DNA from: Rhodocyclales bacterium
GTDB taxonomy: Bacteria > Pseudomonadota > Gammaproteobacteria > Burkholderiales > Rhodocyclaceae
Direction: 5' to 3'
Length of the DNA stretch: 62,417 bases
NCBI GenBank assembly: GCA_028292485.1
Contig: JAQGMG010000019.1
Coordinates: 1-62,417, forward strand
The notes under the pieces are model-generated. The model did no database searches. It had not been told where the DNA came from and worked only from the letters and a program-made list of their open reading frames with translations. The translations under genes and the position numbers were made by a program. Below, piece by piece: positions 18,471-27,372 of this stretch; position 1 is the stretch's first letter, and every line of letters starts with the position of its first letter.

Positions 18471-21056
18471 ATGATGGCTGCATCCCCCGTCCTACCTGAC
18501 CGCAGTCAGATCGAAACGCTGCGTAAAAAACTGGCCGACGGCAACGCCGCCCTGCGGCAGGCATACGAGACGAACAAGCGCCCCGCACGTTTGCTGCAAG
18601 GCCGCTCGCGCATGGTAGATGGCGTCCTCTGCGAATTGCTGGCGCTGTGCGAACTGCCGCCTTCCCTGACGCTGGTCGCTGTCGGTGGCTACGGGCGGGG
18701 TGAGCTATATCCGTACTCCGACGTGGACATCCTGATCCTGATGCCCACCGACGAACCGGACGATGCGTTACGCGGCAAGATCGAACGCTATATCGGCTTC
18801 CTGTGGGATCTCGGTCTGGACATCGGCCACAGCGTGCGTACCGTTGATGAGTGCATGACGGAATCAGCGCAGGACGTGACCGTCATGACGAACATGCTGG
18901 AGTCGCGCCGCCTTGCCGGCAGCCTGTCGCTGTATCGCGAATTCCTGCGCCGGCTGTATGTCGAGTTCGATCCGGAATCGTTCTATCACGCCAAGTGTGC
19001 GGAGCAGGAACAGCGCTATAACCGCTTCAACCAGACACCCTACGCACTCGAACCCAATTGCAAGGAAAGCCCGGGCGGCTTGCGTGACCTGCAAGTCATC
19101 ATCTGGATCTCGCTCGCGGCGGGGCTGGGCACGCGCTGGTCCAACCTTGCCAGACAGGGGCTGATTACCCGCGAGGAAACACGTGATCTTCATGCGGTCG
19201 AACGTTTCCTTCAGCAGGTGCGCATCCGCCTGCATTACATCGCCGGGCGTCGTGAAGACCGCGTGATTTTCGATGTACAGGAAGTGCTGGCGCGCACTTT
19301 CGGACTGGAAGCCACCAGGGCCAAACGCGCATCCGAAGTCATGATGCAGCGCTACTACCGCATGGCGAAGAAAGTCACGCAACTCAATACGCTGATCCTG
19401 CAGAACATCGGCGCTAGGTATGCGCCGCTCGGGCTGACGGTCTCCCGCCCCATCGACGAACACTTCCAAGCAACCGGCGAGTTGCTCGACATCGTTGACG
19501 AACAGGTATTCGAACGTCATCCCCCGGCCATGCTGCGCAGCTATCTGCTGATGCAGCAGCACCCGGAGCTCAAGGGCATGAGCGCACGCACGCTGCGTGC
19601 CTTGTGGCATGGGCGCAAACTGATCAATGCCGCTTTCCGCCGCGACCCCGTCAATCGCGCCAACTTCGTATCGATCTTCCAGCAGACGCGCGGGCAGACG
19701 CACGAACTGCGACGCATGAACCAGTATGAAACGCTGGGCGCCTACATTCCCGCCTTTGGCCGCATTGTTGGCCAGATGCAGCATGACCTGTTCCACGTCT
19801 ACACCGTCGATCAGCACATCCTGCAAGTCGTGCGCAATGTGCGCCGCTTTGCGCTCGCCGAGCACGGCCACGAATATCCGCTGATGACGCGCCTGATGGC
19901 CGAGTTCGAGCGCCCATGGGTGCTCTATCTGGCCGCGCTGTTCCACGACATCGCCAAGGGACGTGGCGGCGATCATTCCAAGCTCGGCATGGCCGACGCA
20001 CGTCGATTCTGCCGCGAGCACGGCTTTGTCAAGGAAGACGTCGAGCTCGTCGTGTGGCTCGTCGAGCAACACCTGGGCATGTCGCAGGTGGCGCAGAAAC
20101 AGGACCTCTCTGACCCGGACGTCATACGCAATTTCTCCGCACTGGCAGGCAGCGAACGCCGTCTGACTGCCTTGTACCTGTTGACCCACGCCGATATCCG
20201 CGGCACCAGTCCGAAGGTCTGGAACGGCTGGAAGGGCAAGCTGCTGGAAGACCTGTTCATGGCATGTCGCCAGTTGCTGCGTGGCGATACACCGCAACAG
20301 GCGCTTGGACTCGACGAACGCCGCGAGCAGGTACGTGAGCGCCTACGCTTTTATGGCCTGGTTCCGGATGTCGAAAACACGCTCTGGACCGACCTCGACA
20401 CCGTGTATTTCCTGCGCCATGACATCGAGGAAATCGCCTGGCATACGCGCATGCTTTACCACTGCGCCCAGACGACACAGCCGGTAGTCAAGGCACGACC
20501 CAGCCCGATCGAAAAAGGTTTGCAGGTGATGGTCTATACGCGCGACCAGAAAGACCTGTTCGTGCGGCTCTGCGCCTATTTCAGCCGCATGGGCTACACC
20601 ATTCTCGACGCCAAGATCCACACGACGACACGCGGCTACGCACTGGACAGCTTCATCGTGCTCGACCCCGGCCACGACAACGACTATCGCGATGTCATCG
20701 GCCTCATCGAGCACGATCTGGCAGACAAGATCTCTTCGCAGGCAATCATCGACGCGCCCTCCTCCGGTCGCGTGTCACGCCAGCTCAAGCATTTTCCGAT
20801 CACACCCTCGGTCAGCCTGCAGCCAGACGAACGCGGCCAGCAATTCATTCTTTCGATTGTGGCCGCAGACCGCCCGGGTCTGCTATTCACCGTCGCACGC
20901 ACGCTTGCCGAACACGGCATCAACCTGCACACCGCCAAGATCGCCACGCTCGGTGAGCGCGCGGAAGACACTTTCCTGGTCAGCAGTCCGAACCTGGAGA
21001 ACAGCGGCAAGACCGTGCAACTCGAATCGGATTTGATGGAACGATTGCGGGTGTAG
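18471..21056 (+). CDS. glnD: [Protein-PII] uridylyltransferase / uridylyl-removing enzyme
   Basis: GlnD senses glutamine and modifies PII proteins to control nitrogen metabolism. The 861-residue protein (start MMAASPVLPDRSQ) has a nucleotidyltransferase domain with GGYGRGELYPYSDVDILIL at 72-90, a central helical domain, an HD domain with FHDIAKGRGGDHSKLG near residue 490 for the uridylyl-removing activity, and two C-terminal ACT domains (starting near MVYTRDQKDLFVRLCAYF and ILSIVAADRPGLLFTVART) for glutamine sensing. An earlier in-frame ATG at 18438 would overlap map and is not favoured. Confidence 0.96.
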   Translation: MMAASPVLPDRSQIETLRKKLADGNAALRQAYETNKRPARLLQGRSRMVDGVLCELLALCELPPSLTLVAVGGYGRGELYPYSDVDILILMPTDEPDDALRGKIERYIGFLWDLGLDIGHSVRTVDECMTESAQDVTVMTNMLESRRLAGSLSLYREFLRRLYVEFDPESFYHAKCAEQEQRYNRFNQTPYALEPNCKESPGGLRDLQVIIWISLAAGLGTRWSNLARQGLITREETRDLHAVERFLQQVRIRLHYIAGRREDRVIFDVQEVLARTFGLEATRAKRASEVMMQRYYRMAKKVTQLNTLILQNIGARYAPLGLTVSRPIDEHFQATGELLDIVDEQVFERHPPAMLRSYLLMQQHPELKGMSARTLRALWHGRKLINAAFRRDPVNRANFVSIFQQTRGQTHELRRMNQYETLGAYIPAFGRIVGQMQHDLFHVYTVDQHILQVVRNVRRFALAEHGHEYPLMTRLMAEFERPWVLYLAALFHDIAKGRGGDHSKLGMADARRFCREHGFVKEDVELVVWLVEQHLGMSQVAQKQDLSDPDVIRNFSALAGSERRLTALYLLTHADIRGTSPKVWNGWKGKLLEDLFMACRQLLRGDTPQQALGLDERREQVRERLRFYGLVPDVENTLWTDLDTVYFLRHDIEEIAWHTRMLYHCAQTTQPVVKARPSPIEKGLQVMVYTRDQKDLFVRLCAYFSRMGYTILDAKIHTTTRGYALDSFIVLDPGHDNDYRDVIGLIEHDLADKISSQAIIDAPSSGRVSRQLKHFPITPSVSLQPDERGQQFILSIVAADRPGLLFTVARTLAEHGINLHTAKIATLGERAEDTFLVSSPNLENSGKTVQLESDLMERLRV

Positions 21057-21081
21057 GTCGTCCTCTCACCACGCTAGTCAT

Positions 21082-21196
21082 GTAGGTTGGGGTGAGCGAA
21101 GCGATGCCCAACATCGGTCGCGGAAATCGTACAGTGCTGGATCAATGTTTCGCGTTGGGCATCCTCATTTGCCAAAATCGGCTCACCCCAACCTAC
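21082..21196. repeat. Nested inverted repeat after glnD (gtaggttgggg family)
   Basis: The outer arms GTAGGTTGGGGTGAGC (21082-21097) and GCTCACCCCAACCTAC (21181-21196) are exact complements. Inner arms GATGCCCAAC (21103-21112) and GTTGGGCATC (21154-21163) add a second stem. It lies between the convergent glnD and tatD genes. It shares the TGAGCGAAGCG core with the repeats at 2119-2196 and 54202-54292, so it is a dispersed palindromic family. Confidence 0.8.
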
Positions 21197-21213
21197 GATC
21201 ACCCCGGCGTTCG

Positions 21214-21993
21214 CTAAACGATATTCAATGCAGTCATTGCATTGGCCGTCGTTTTCGAGGCAATCGTTCCGACATCTACACCACGCAGTTCAGCCAGCAC
21301 GGCAGCAAAGCGCGCCACGTTCTGCGGCTCGTTGCGCTCACGCGGCGACCATGCCGGAGGAATATCCGGCGCGTCCGATTCCAGCACCAGTGATTCCAGC
21401 GGCAAACGCGTGGCCAGTTCGCGAATGCGCAGCGAGCCGCTGTAGGTCATGGCTCCGCCGAACCCGAGCTTGAATCCAAGATCGATGAAAATATTCGCCT
21501 GCTGCAGGCTGCCGTTGAAGGCATGCGCAATGCCGCCACGCGGCCGATGGCGACGCAGATATTTGAGCACACGGTCCTGCGCACGGCGCACATGCACGAT
21601 GACGGGCAGATCGAATTCACGCGCCAGCTTGAGCTGTTCGACGAAGAACCAATCCTGCCGCGCGTGATCGGCCCCTTCGATAAAGCCGTCCAGACCGATT
21701 TCGCCGACAGCACAGACACCGCCGCGCGCGAGCTCGGCGCGCAATGCTGCAATGTCCGACTCTTTCGCAGCATCGACAAATAGCGGATGTATGCCCAAGG
21801 CGCAAACGCTGCCAGGCAAGCCAGCAGCAAGCTCACGCACGCGTTCAAAGTTGAAAGCGCCTACCGCTGGAATCACGAAGCGCGTCACGCCCGCAGCCAT
21901 CGCGCGCTCGATGACGGCGTCGCGATCCGCATCGAATTCGCCGGCATCAAGATGAATGTGCGAATCGATGAAGGCAGGCGCCGCGACAGACAT
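21214..21993 (-). CDS. TatD family metal-dependent hydrolase
   Basis: This 259-residue TIM-barrel hydrolase has the amidohydrolase-like motifs of TatD: FIDSHIHLDAGEFD with the HxH metal pair at the N terminus, GEIGLDG, PVIVHVRRAQD, GIAHAFNGS and LVLESDAPDIPP. TatD-type proteins are magnesium-dependent 3'-5' DNases active in DNA repair and fragmentation. Which paralogue (TatD, YcfH, YjjV) it corresponds to cannot be told. It is 30 bp downstream of the MCE transporter genes on the same strand and may be cotranscribed. Confidence 0.88.
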   Translation of the reverse strand: MSVAAPAFIDSHIHLDAGEFDADRDAVIERAMAAGVTRFVIPAVGAFNFERVRELAAGLPGSVCALGIHPLFVDAAKESDIAALRAELARGGVCAVGEIGLDGFIEGADHARQDWFFVEQLKLAREFDLPVIVHVRRAQDRVLKYLRRHRPRGGIAHAFNGSLQQANIFIDLGFKLGFGGAMTYSGSLRIRELATRLPLESLVLESDAPDIPPAWSPRERNEPQNVARFAAVLAELRGVDVGTIASKTTANAMTALNIV

Positions 21994-22023
21994 GTCTTCA
22001 AGCCCGCTCGATAAGCAAGCGCG

Positions 22024-22626
22024 CTAGATGGCGCACATGCGGCCAGCGTCGCCCGCCAGCCATGCCGCCGTGCCCTCTGCCAGCTTGTGCGCAGCTTCGC
22101 GCAGCGCCAGAGCGCCTGCCGCAGGGCTGGCTTCACGCATCGGCACACTGATGTCGAAACTCTGTCGGGCCATGCTGGCAGGCACGCTACCGCCGGGGCT
22201 GATCACCGCGTCGCGCAGCAGGCTTGCATCGGCCGCCAGTATGGCGCGAGCCTTGCCGTCGGCATCGACATCGATGAGGAATTCGCCAAGACTGTATTGC
22301 AGGCGGCAGCGTCCGCTGCCATCGGGAGCCAGCTGGCGCACCAGCGCCGCATCAAGCATCGATGCGGGCGTGGCGGCCCAGCGGTTGAGGGCATACGTGC
22401 CACGACGCGTCGGCTGCGAGGCTTCCCGGTATTGCATCGCGGGCGTCGCCACCAAAGGCTGCGCGCCCACCTGGATCGAGCGCAAAGGCACGGGACTCTT
22501 GACGCTGGCAACGGGGAACATGCCACCCAGATCATGTTGTGTGACAGTAGGCGCAGCGCCCGGCAGCGAACATGCCGACAGCATGGCCAGCAAACTTGTC
22601 GATGCAGCGATCAGTATCTTGTTCAT
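22024..22626 (-). CDS. ABC-type transport auxiliary lipoprotein (PqiC-like)
   Basis: The 200-residue protein has a lipoprotein signal with lipobox LSAC (Cys at about residue 19). The PqiC/YmbA-like fold is suggested by the repeated strand pattern PLRSIQVGAQPLVATPAMQYRE and by RWAATPASMLDAALVRQL, and by an ending helix with LALREAAHKLAEGTAAWL. Such lipoproteins sit at the outer membrane and partner MCE proteins in lipid transport between membranes. Its start overlaps the MlaD-like gene end by 4 bp, which supports a shared complex. Confidence 0.82.
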   Translation of the reverse strand: MNKILIAASTSLLAMLSACSLPGAAPTVTQHDLGGMFPVASVKSPVPLRSIQVGAQPLVATPAMQYREASQPTRRGTYALNRWAATPASMLDAALVRQLAPDGSGRCRLQYSLGEFLIDVDADGKARAILAADASLLRDAVISPGGSVPASMARQSFDISVPMREASPAAGALALREAAHKLAEGTAAWLAGDAGRMCAI

Positions 22627-23573
22627 CGGGACTCTTTCGAATTCTTCTCGCCGGTTTCGCCCGGCCCGAGGCGAAGCGCTTCACGGCCCAGCAACAAGCT
22701 CTGCGGCGAACGCTGCACGTCGTCGAGCAAGGTGCTCAGTTGCAATGAGGTGCCCTGCAATTCAGTCGCCAGGGCATTGATGCGCGGCAAGGTGTCGCTC
22801 ACCACGCTGGCCTGCAGATCGGCACCCAGCCGGTCGATGCGCGAGCCGGCTGCTTCGACCTTGCCCAGCGCCCTGTTCCAGTTTTCCACAGCGGGTGCAA
22901 TCTTCTTGCTGGCATTGGTGAGCTCGGCCAATGCCGTGTGCAGCTGTTCGGCGGTTTGTGGTGAAGCAATGCGGCGCAGATCGCCGATCAGTGCGGGTGT
23001 TTGCGCGAGAGTCTGGTCGAGGTGCTCGGTGCTGCTGGCGAGATTCTTCAGCATGGCATCAATGCGAGTGACATTTTCCGGGCGCAATACCTGCGCGAAA
23101 TTTTTCGAGGCCTCGTCAAGACGGCCAATGATCTTGCGGCCGGTATCGCTGGCCTGTTCGATCAGGCCCGGTTGAAGCTCAATGCGGATGGGATCCTGAC
23201 CTTTCGGCAACAAGGGGCGTTTGTCCTTGCCTGTATCGTCGAGCAGCACAAAAGCATTGCCGGTAAGCCCCTGAAAACCGAGCATGGCAAACGTACTGTG
23301 GGTCATCGGCACGTCCTTGCGGACACGGATCGTAACGATGACCTTGTAAGGATCGTCGTCATCGAGATCGATCGACATCACGCGTCCTACCCGCACGCCA
23401 CGAAAACGTACGGCAGCCTGATTGTTGAGGCCGGTCACGCCCTTGTTGGTCTCCAGCTCATAAGTACGGAATTCTTCTCCGCCGCCGCCAAACCACCACA
23501 AGGTCATCAGAATGCCGCCAATCAGCAGCAACGCCGCGAGACCGACGGCGAAAGCATGTGCGCGATTTTCCAT
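22623..23573 (-). CDS. MlaD/MCE-domain periplasmic substrate-binding protein
   Basis: The 316-residue protein has one N-terminal transmembrane helix (about 7-28, VGLAALLLIGGILMTLWWFG) and a single MCE domain (about 38-115, including NQAAVRFRGVRVGRVMSIDL and GFQGLTGNAFVLLDDTG). A long helical C-terminal tail (residues 130-300) has coiled-coil features. MCE proteins form hexameric rings that carry lipids. It would dock on the MlaEF-like transporter encoded next to it. The substrate, phospholipid or another lipid, is not determined by sequence. Confidence 0.88.
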   Translation of the reverse strand: MENRAHAFAVGLAALLLIGGILMTLWWFGGGGEEFRTYELETNKGVTGLNNQAAVRFRGVRVGRVMSIDLDDDDPYKVIVTIRVRKDVPMTHSTFAMLGFQGLTGNAFVLLDDTGKDKRPLLPKGQDPIRIELQPGLIEQASDTGRKIIGRLDEASKNFAQVLRPENVTRIDAMLKNLASSTEHLDQTLAQTPALIGDLRRIASPQTAEQLHTALAELTNASKKIAPAVENWNRALGKVEAAGSRIDRLGADLQASVVSDTLPRINALATELQGTSLQLSTLLDDVQRSPQSLLLGREALRLGPGETGEKNSKESR

Positions 23574-23606
23574 TATTTTCTGCGCCTCACTTTGAGCTCC
23601 TGTGCA

Positions 23607-24374
23607 TCAATGCATCCAGGGTGTTATCGGTTCGTCGCGCTGTCTCAGCGAACGGAAAAAGGTGTCGATGAAAGCATGATCGAGACACATTATTTCTTCC
23701 GGCGTATCGCACGCAAGTATGCGGCGGTCTGCCATGACTGCAACGCGATTGGCCAGCGCCAGCAGGCTATCCACATCGTGCGTGACGAACACCACCGTCA
23801 GGCCCAGCGAATCGTGCAGGTTGCGTACAAGGCGCACAAAGCCTGCACTGCGATCAGGATCCAGGCCCGCGGTCGGCTCATCGAGTAGCAGCAATTCCGG
23901 TTCCAGGGCCAGCGCACGTGCCAGTGCCGCACGTTTGACCATGCCGCCGGAAAGCTGCGCCGGCATTTGCCATGCAGTATGCGGATCAAGCTCCACCAAT
24001 GCCAGACGGCTCATGACCAGCGCATGCACTTCGTCCTCATGCAGGCCGCCGAGTTCCCGCAGCGGAAAGGCAACGTTGTCATAGACCGTCAGCGCCGAGA
24101 ACAAGGCGCCGTGCTGGAAAAGCATGCCGAAGCGCTGCCGGCGCAGGCGCCGCACGTGATACGAGCCCTCATCGTAGCGCTCGCCGAACAATTTCACTTC
24201 ACCTGTGGTGGGAGCGGACAGGCCCGCGATATGCCGTAGCAGCGTTGTCTTGCCCTCGCCCGAGCCGCCAACCAGCGCGAGCAGATCGCCCTTGTGGACG
24301 GACAGGTCGATGTGATCGTGCACCAGCAATCGCCCGAAGCGTGTCGTCACGCCAACCAGTTCGACGACGCTCAC
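23607..24374 (-). CDS. MlaF-like lipid ABC transporter ATPase
   Basis: The 255-residue ATPase has Walker A GGSGEGKTTLLRHIAG (about 36-51), the signature PAQLSGGMVKRAALARAL, Walker B ELLLLDEPTAGLDPDRS and the H-loop VVFVTHDVDSL. The GGMVKR form of the signature is typical of MlaF/Mkl-type ATPases of MCE transporters. It is encoded between the permease (27-bp gap) and the MCE protein (33-bp gap). Confidence 0.92.
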   Translation of the reverse strand: MSVVELVGVTTRFGRLLVHDHIDLSVHKGDLLALVGGSGEGKTTLLRHIAGLSAPTTGEVKLFGERYDEGSYHVRRLRRQRFGMLFQHGALFSALTVYDNVAFPLRELGGLHEDEVHALVMSRLALVELDPHTAWQMPAQLSGGMVKRAALARALALEPELLLLDEPTAGLDPDRSAGFVRLVRNLHDSLGLTVVFVTHDVDSLLALANRVAVMADRRILACDTPEEIMCLDHAFIDTFFRSLRQRDEPITPWMH

Positions 24375-24401
24375 GCTTTTGTCCTCACGCTGTTGTCCTC
24401 C

Positions 24402-25538
24402 TCATCGCGGCACGCCCAATGTGCGCGTCAGCACGGCAAAGATTGCGTCGATGATGATGACTGCGGTAATACTGCTGACCACCGATGACGTCGTATTGGC
24501 GGACAGGCTCTCCGTATTGGGCTTCACGCGCAAACCATAGTGACAACCGATCATCGCGATGGTCATGCCGAACACCGCGCCTTTGCCAAGGCCGATACCG
24601 ATATTGCCGACCGGCACAACAGACGGCAGGCGCTCGAAGAAACTCACCAGGTCGATATTGAGCTGCATCTTCGCTGCCAATGCGCCCCCGACCAGCGCCA
24701 GGGCCGATGTCCAGGCAACCAGCAAAGGCATGACCAGCGTCAGGGCAACGACCTTGGGCAGGATCAGGCGTTGATGGCGCGACACGCCCATCGCCGCCAA
24801 TGCGTCGATTTCTTCGGTGACGCGCATGACACCCAGTTGTGCCGTAATCGCCGAGCCGGAACGGCCAGCTACGAGAATAGACACCAGCACCGGCCCGAGC
24901 TCGCGAATGACGCCAAAGCCGAGAATATTGATGAGAAAGGTTTCTGCGCCAAAGTTCTGCAGTTGCAGGGCCGACAGATAGCTGAGCACGATGCCGATCA
25001 GGAAGCCGAGCAAGGCAGCAATTGGCAGGGCCTGAACACCTGTCTTGTAGAACGCCGCCGAAGTTTCGAGCCACGGGATTTCGCGCGGATGTTTCGGCAG
25101 GCGCCATAACTCCGTGCTGACCTGACCTATCAGCTCGACCATGCCATGCAGGTGATCGAGAAAGCCCAGCAGCCCCTGCCCGCCTCGTGCCAGCAAGCGC
25201 GACACCTTGTTTCCCGCCGCAGGCGAGTCGGCGTCGGCAGGATGCTCGATGCGCTCGAAAGCATGCCTGAGCAGGTCGGGCAGGATCAGCATCTCGGGAT
25301 AGCGCTTGCCCCAGGTGCGCCAGAGGAGCAATGCGCCGAACGAATCGAGACGCTCGACGCCCGATAGATCCCAGGCAAGATCGCCGGATGAACTCGCCAG
25401 AATGCGCCGCAGTGCGGCGAGGTGCGGACGCATGCAGGCCAGGGTCCAGTGGCCGTGCAAGGTAAAACCCGCAGCTGAAGTGTCGATGCGCGGCGGCGCC
25501 AGAGGCTCTGGTCCAGGAATGCGCGGCGATATCAGCAT
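24402..25538 (-). CDS. MlaE family lipid ABC permease with STAS-like N-terminal domain
   Basis: With the start at 25538 (MLISPRIPGPEPL) the protein has 378 residues. The first ~110 residues look like a cytosolic STAS-type domain (DLAWDLSGVERLDSFGALLLW). The MlaE permease core follows with GVQALPIAALLGFLIGIVLS, GFGVIRELGPVLVSILVAGR, the EEIDALAAMGV coupling helix and four to six membrane segments. Longer open frame upstream overlaps ppx and is rejected. With the ATPase, MCE protein and lipoprotein it forms a complete MCE lipid transporter. A fused STAS domain replaces the separate MlaB of E. coli. Confidence 0.88.
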   Translation of the reverse strand: MLISPRIPGPEPLAPPRIDTSAAGFTLHGHWTLACMRPHLAALRRILASSSGDLAWDLSGVERLDSFGALLLWRTWGKRYPEMLILPDLLRHAFERIEHPADADSPAAGNKVSRLLARGGQGLLGFLDHLHGMVELIGQVSTELWRLPKHPREIPWLETSAAFYKTGVQALPIAALLGFLIGIVLSYLSALQLQNFGAETFLINILGFGVIRELGPVLVSILVAGRSGSAITAQLGVMRVTEEIDALAAMGVSRHQRLILPKVVALTLVMPLLVAWTSALALVGGALAAKMQLNIDLVSFFERLPSVVPVGNIGIGLGKGAVFGMTIAMIGCHYGLRVKPNTESLSANTTSSVVSSITAVIIIDAIFAVLTRTLGVPR

Positions 25539-25573
25539 GAAGTAATCAGCACCCTGAAGATAACGCCATACGT

Positions 25574-27109
25574 TCAGCCCGCTTCCGTCGGCATCTGCTG
25601 GCCCGCTTGTTGTTGCCCGGCTTGCTGGCGGCTCACCTTGACGCGCAGGCTGCGCCCCAGACGCGACCATTGCTGTTCTTCTTCCTGCAAGGCGGCTGCC
25701 GTCAATGGCATGTCGTGCAACCAGTCTGCCGAGGCATGCACGACATGTCCGCGCTTGTCCTGCTCCACGGTGAGGCCCGCATGCGTTCGTTCATCACGCG
25801 CGCGATGAACGATGACGGCCAGCCGCAGGCACAGGATCAGATCCCAGTCGGGACTGTCCGGACCGATGGACTGTACCCGTTCGAGCTTGCCGCGGTGAGC
25901 GAGTGCGAGCCGCGCCAGACGGCCCTGATCCATGCGCGAGAATCCCGGCATGTCCGCGTTGGCAAGGATGTAAGCAGTGTGTTTGTGATAACTGGAGTGC
26001 GCTACCGAGAGACCTATTTCATGCAATAGCGCGGCCCACTCCAGGAAGCGCCGACCCGGGTTTTCGACGTCGGCGCACTCCGGATGCAATTGCACCAGCA
26101 GCGCCAGCGCCGTGTCTGCCACGCGCCGCGCCTGCTTGCGCTCCACCTGATAACGCGTCAAAAAAGCGGTCACCGTCGCATCACGCAGATCATGGCGATG
26201 ATAACGGCCGAGCAAATCGTAGAGCACGCCAAGGCGCAAGGCGCCGTCGGAAAACACCATGTGCTCGAGATCGAATTCCTTGAAGATGGCCGAGAGAATC
26301 GAAAATCCGCCGGTGAATACCGGCATGCGATCAGACTTCAGCCCTTCGAGATTCAGATTGTCGACGTGGCCGGCCTTGAGCATCAGCGTACGAAGCTTCT
26401 CCAGACCTTCGCGCGTAATGCCGCTGGCAGAGAGTCCGTTGAGCTCCAGCACATCGCAGACAGCCTTGGCCGAACCGCTGGAGCCGACCGCCTGGTCCCA
26501 GCCCGTCTGAGTGTAGGCGCTGACGATGGCCTGCAGTTCCTGGCGCGCAGCAAGCTCCGCTTCCCGCATGCTGTTGCGCTCGATGACACCATCGCGAAAA
26601 TAACGCAGGCTGTAGCTCACGCAGCCCATGTAGAGCGATTCGAGGTGAATGGGTTCGAAGCTGCGGCCGATGATGAACTCGGTCGAACCACCACCGATAT
26701 CGACCACCAGTTGCTGCAATTCCGGCTCTGGCAGGGTATGCGCGACGCCAACGTAGATCAGGCGCGCTTCTTCGCGCCCCGCAATCACCTCGATCGGAAA
26801 ACCCAGCGCCTCTTCGGCGCGCACCAGGAATTCGGGACCGTTCTTCGCCACACGCAAGGTATTGGTTGCCACGGCCCGCACGGCTTCCGGCTTGAAGCCG
26901 CGCAAGCGTTCATTGAAGCGCCGCAGTGCCGCCAGCCCGCGCGCCTGGGCCGCCTGATCGAGCATCTTGTCCGTTCCCAGCCCGGCGGCCAGACGCACCG
27001 ATTCCTTGAGGTTGTCCAGCGCATAGATCTGATCGCCCACCACGCGCCCAACGATCAGGCGAAAGCTGTTCGAGCCCAGATCCACGGCGCAGACGAGTTC
27101 ATGATTCAT
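25574..27109 (-). CDS. ppx: Exopolyphosphatase, Ppx/GppA family
   Basis: Ppx hydrolyses terminal phosphate from polyphosphate; GppA-type members also hydrolyse pppGpp. The 511-residue protein has the ASKHA-fold N terminus LVCAVDLGSNSFRLIVGRV, the loop VVDIGGGSTEFIIG, and a C-terminal HD-like helical region with LLHEIGLSVAHSSYHKHTAY. The last 30 residues are Gln-rich (QQAGQQQAGQQ repeat). It diverges from ppk1 across a 263-bp gap containing a Pho box. The gene downstream is the MlaE-type permease, 35 bp away. Confidence 0.93.
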   Translation of the reverse strand: MNHELVCAVDLGSNSFRLIVGRVVGDQIYALDNLKESVRLAAGLGTDKMLDQAAQARGLAALRRFNERLRGFKPEAVRAVATNTLRVAKNGPEFLVRAEEALGFPIEVIAGREEARLIYVGVAHTLPEPELQQLVVDIGGGSTEFIIGRSFEPIHLESLYMGCVSYSLRYFRDGVIERNSMREAELAARQELQAIVSAYTQTGWDQAVGSSGSAKAVCDVLELNGLSASGITREGLEKLRTLMLKAGHVDNLNLEGLKSDRMPVFTGGFSILSAIFKEFDLEHMVFSDGALRLGVLYDLLGRYHRHDLRDATVTAFLTRYQVERKQARRVADTALALLVQLHPECADVENPGRRFLEWAALLHEIGLSVAHSSYHKHTAYILANADMPGFSRMDQGRLARLALAHRGKLERVQSIGPDSPDWDLILCLRLAVIVHRARDERTHAGLTVEQDKRGHVVHASADWLHDMPLTAAALQEEEQQWSRLGRSLRVKVSRQQAGQQQAGQQMPTEAG

Positions 27110-27265
27110 GGCTTGGAGGATTTTTCAGAAACGATTGCGCACATTGTATCGCGGATACTTCCAGGCCCTGTCGCTCTTGCCTGGCCCTTGCGTTGCGGTG
27201 AGTGGCAAAAAGCGTTCCCGCCGGGCAAGGGAGTTTTTGTCCTCAGCCCCGCCACCGTAAACAAA

Positions 27266-27283
27266 CGGTCACGAAACTGTCAC
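27266..27283 (+). promoter_or_regulatory. Pho box upstream of ppk1
   Basis: CGGTCAC-GAAA-CTGTCAC matches the PhoB tandem consensus (CTGTCAT, 4-bp A-rich spacer, CTGTCAC/T) with the second half exact. It lies 89 bp before the ppk1 ATG, on the coding strand, within the ppx-ppk1 divergent gap. The E. coli ppk operon is known to respond to PhoB. A convincing -10 was not identified downstream. Confidence 0.65.
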
Positions 27284-27372
27284 ACAATCGCTCTCTCCAC
27301 ATATCAGCATTGCAGGGTGTCGGCCGTTAGAGCCTGAATACCTTGTTGAAATCCACTTCGGGAAGCTTGCGC

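Noticed and set aside
18864-20297. 477-codon frame on the minus strand opposite glnD
   Set aside because: Antisense shadow caused by the codon bias of glnD; no recognisable domain or ribosome site.
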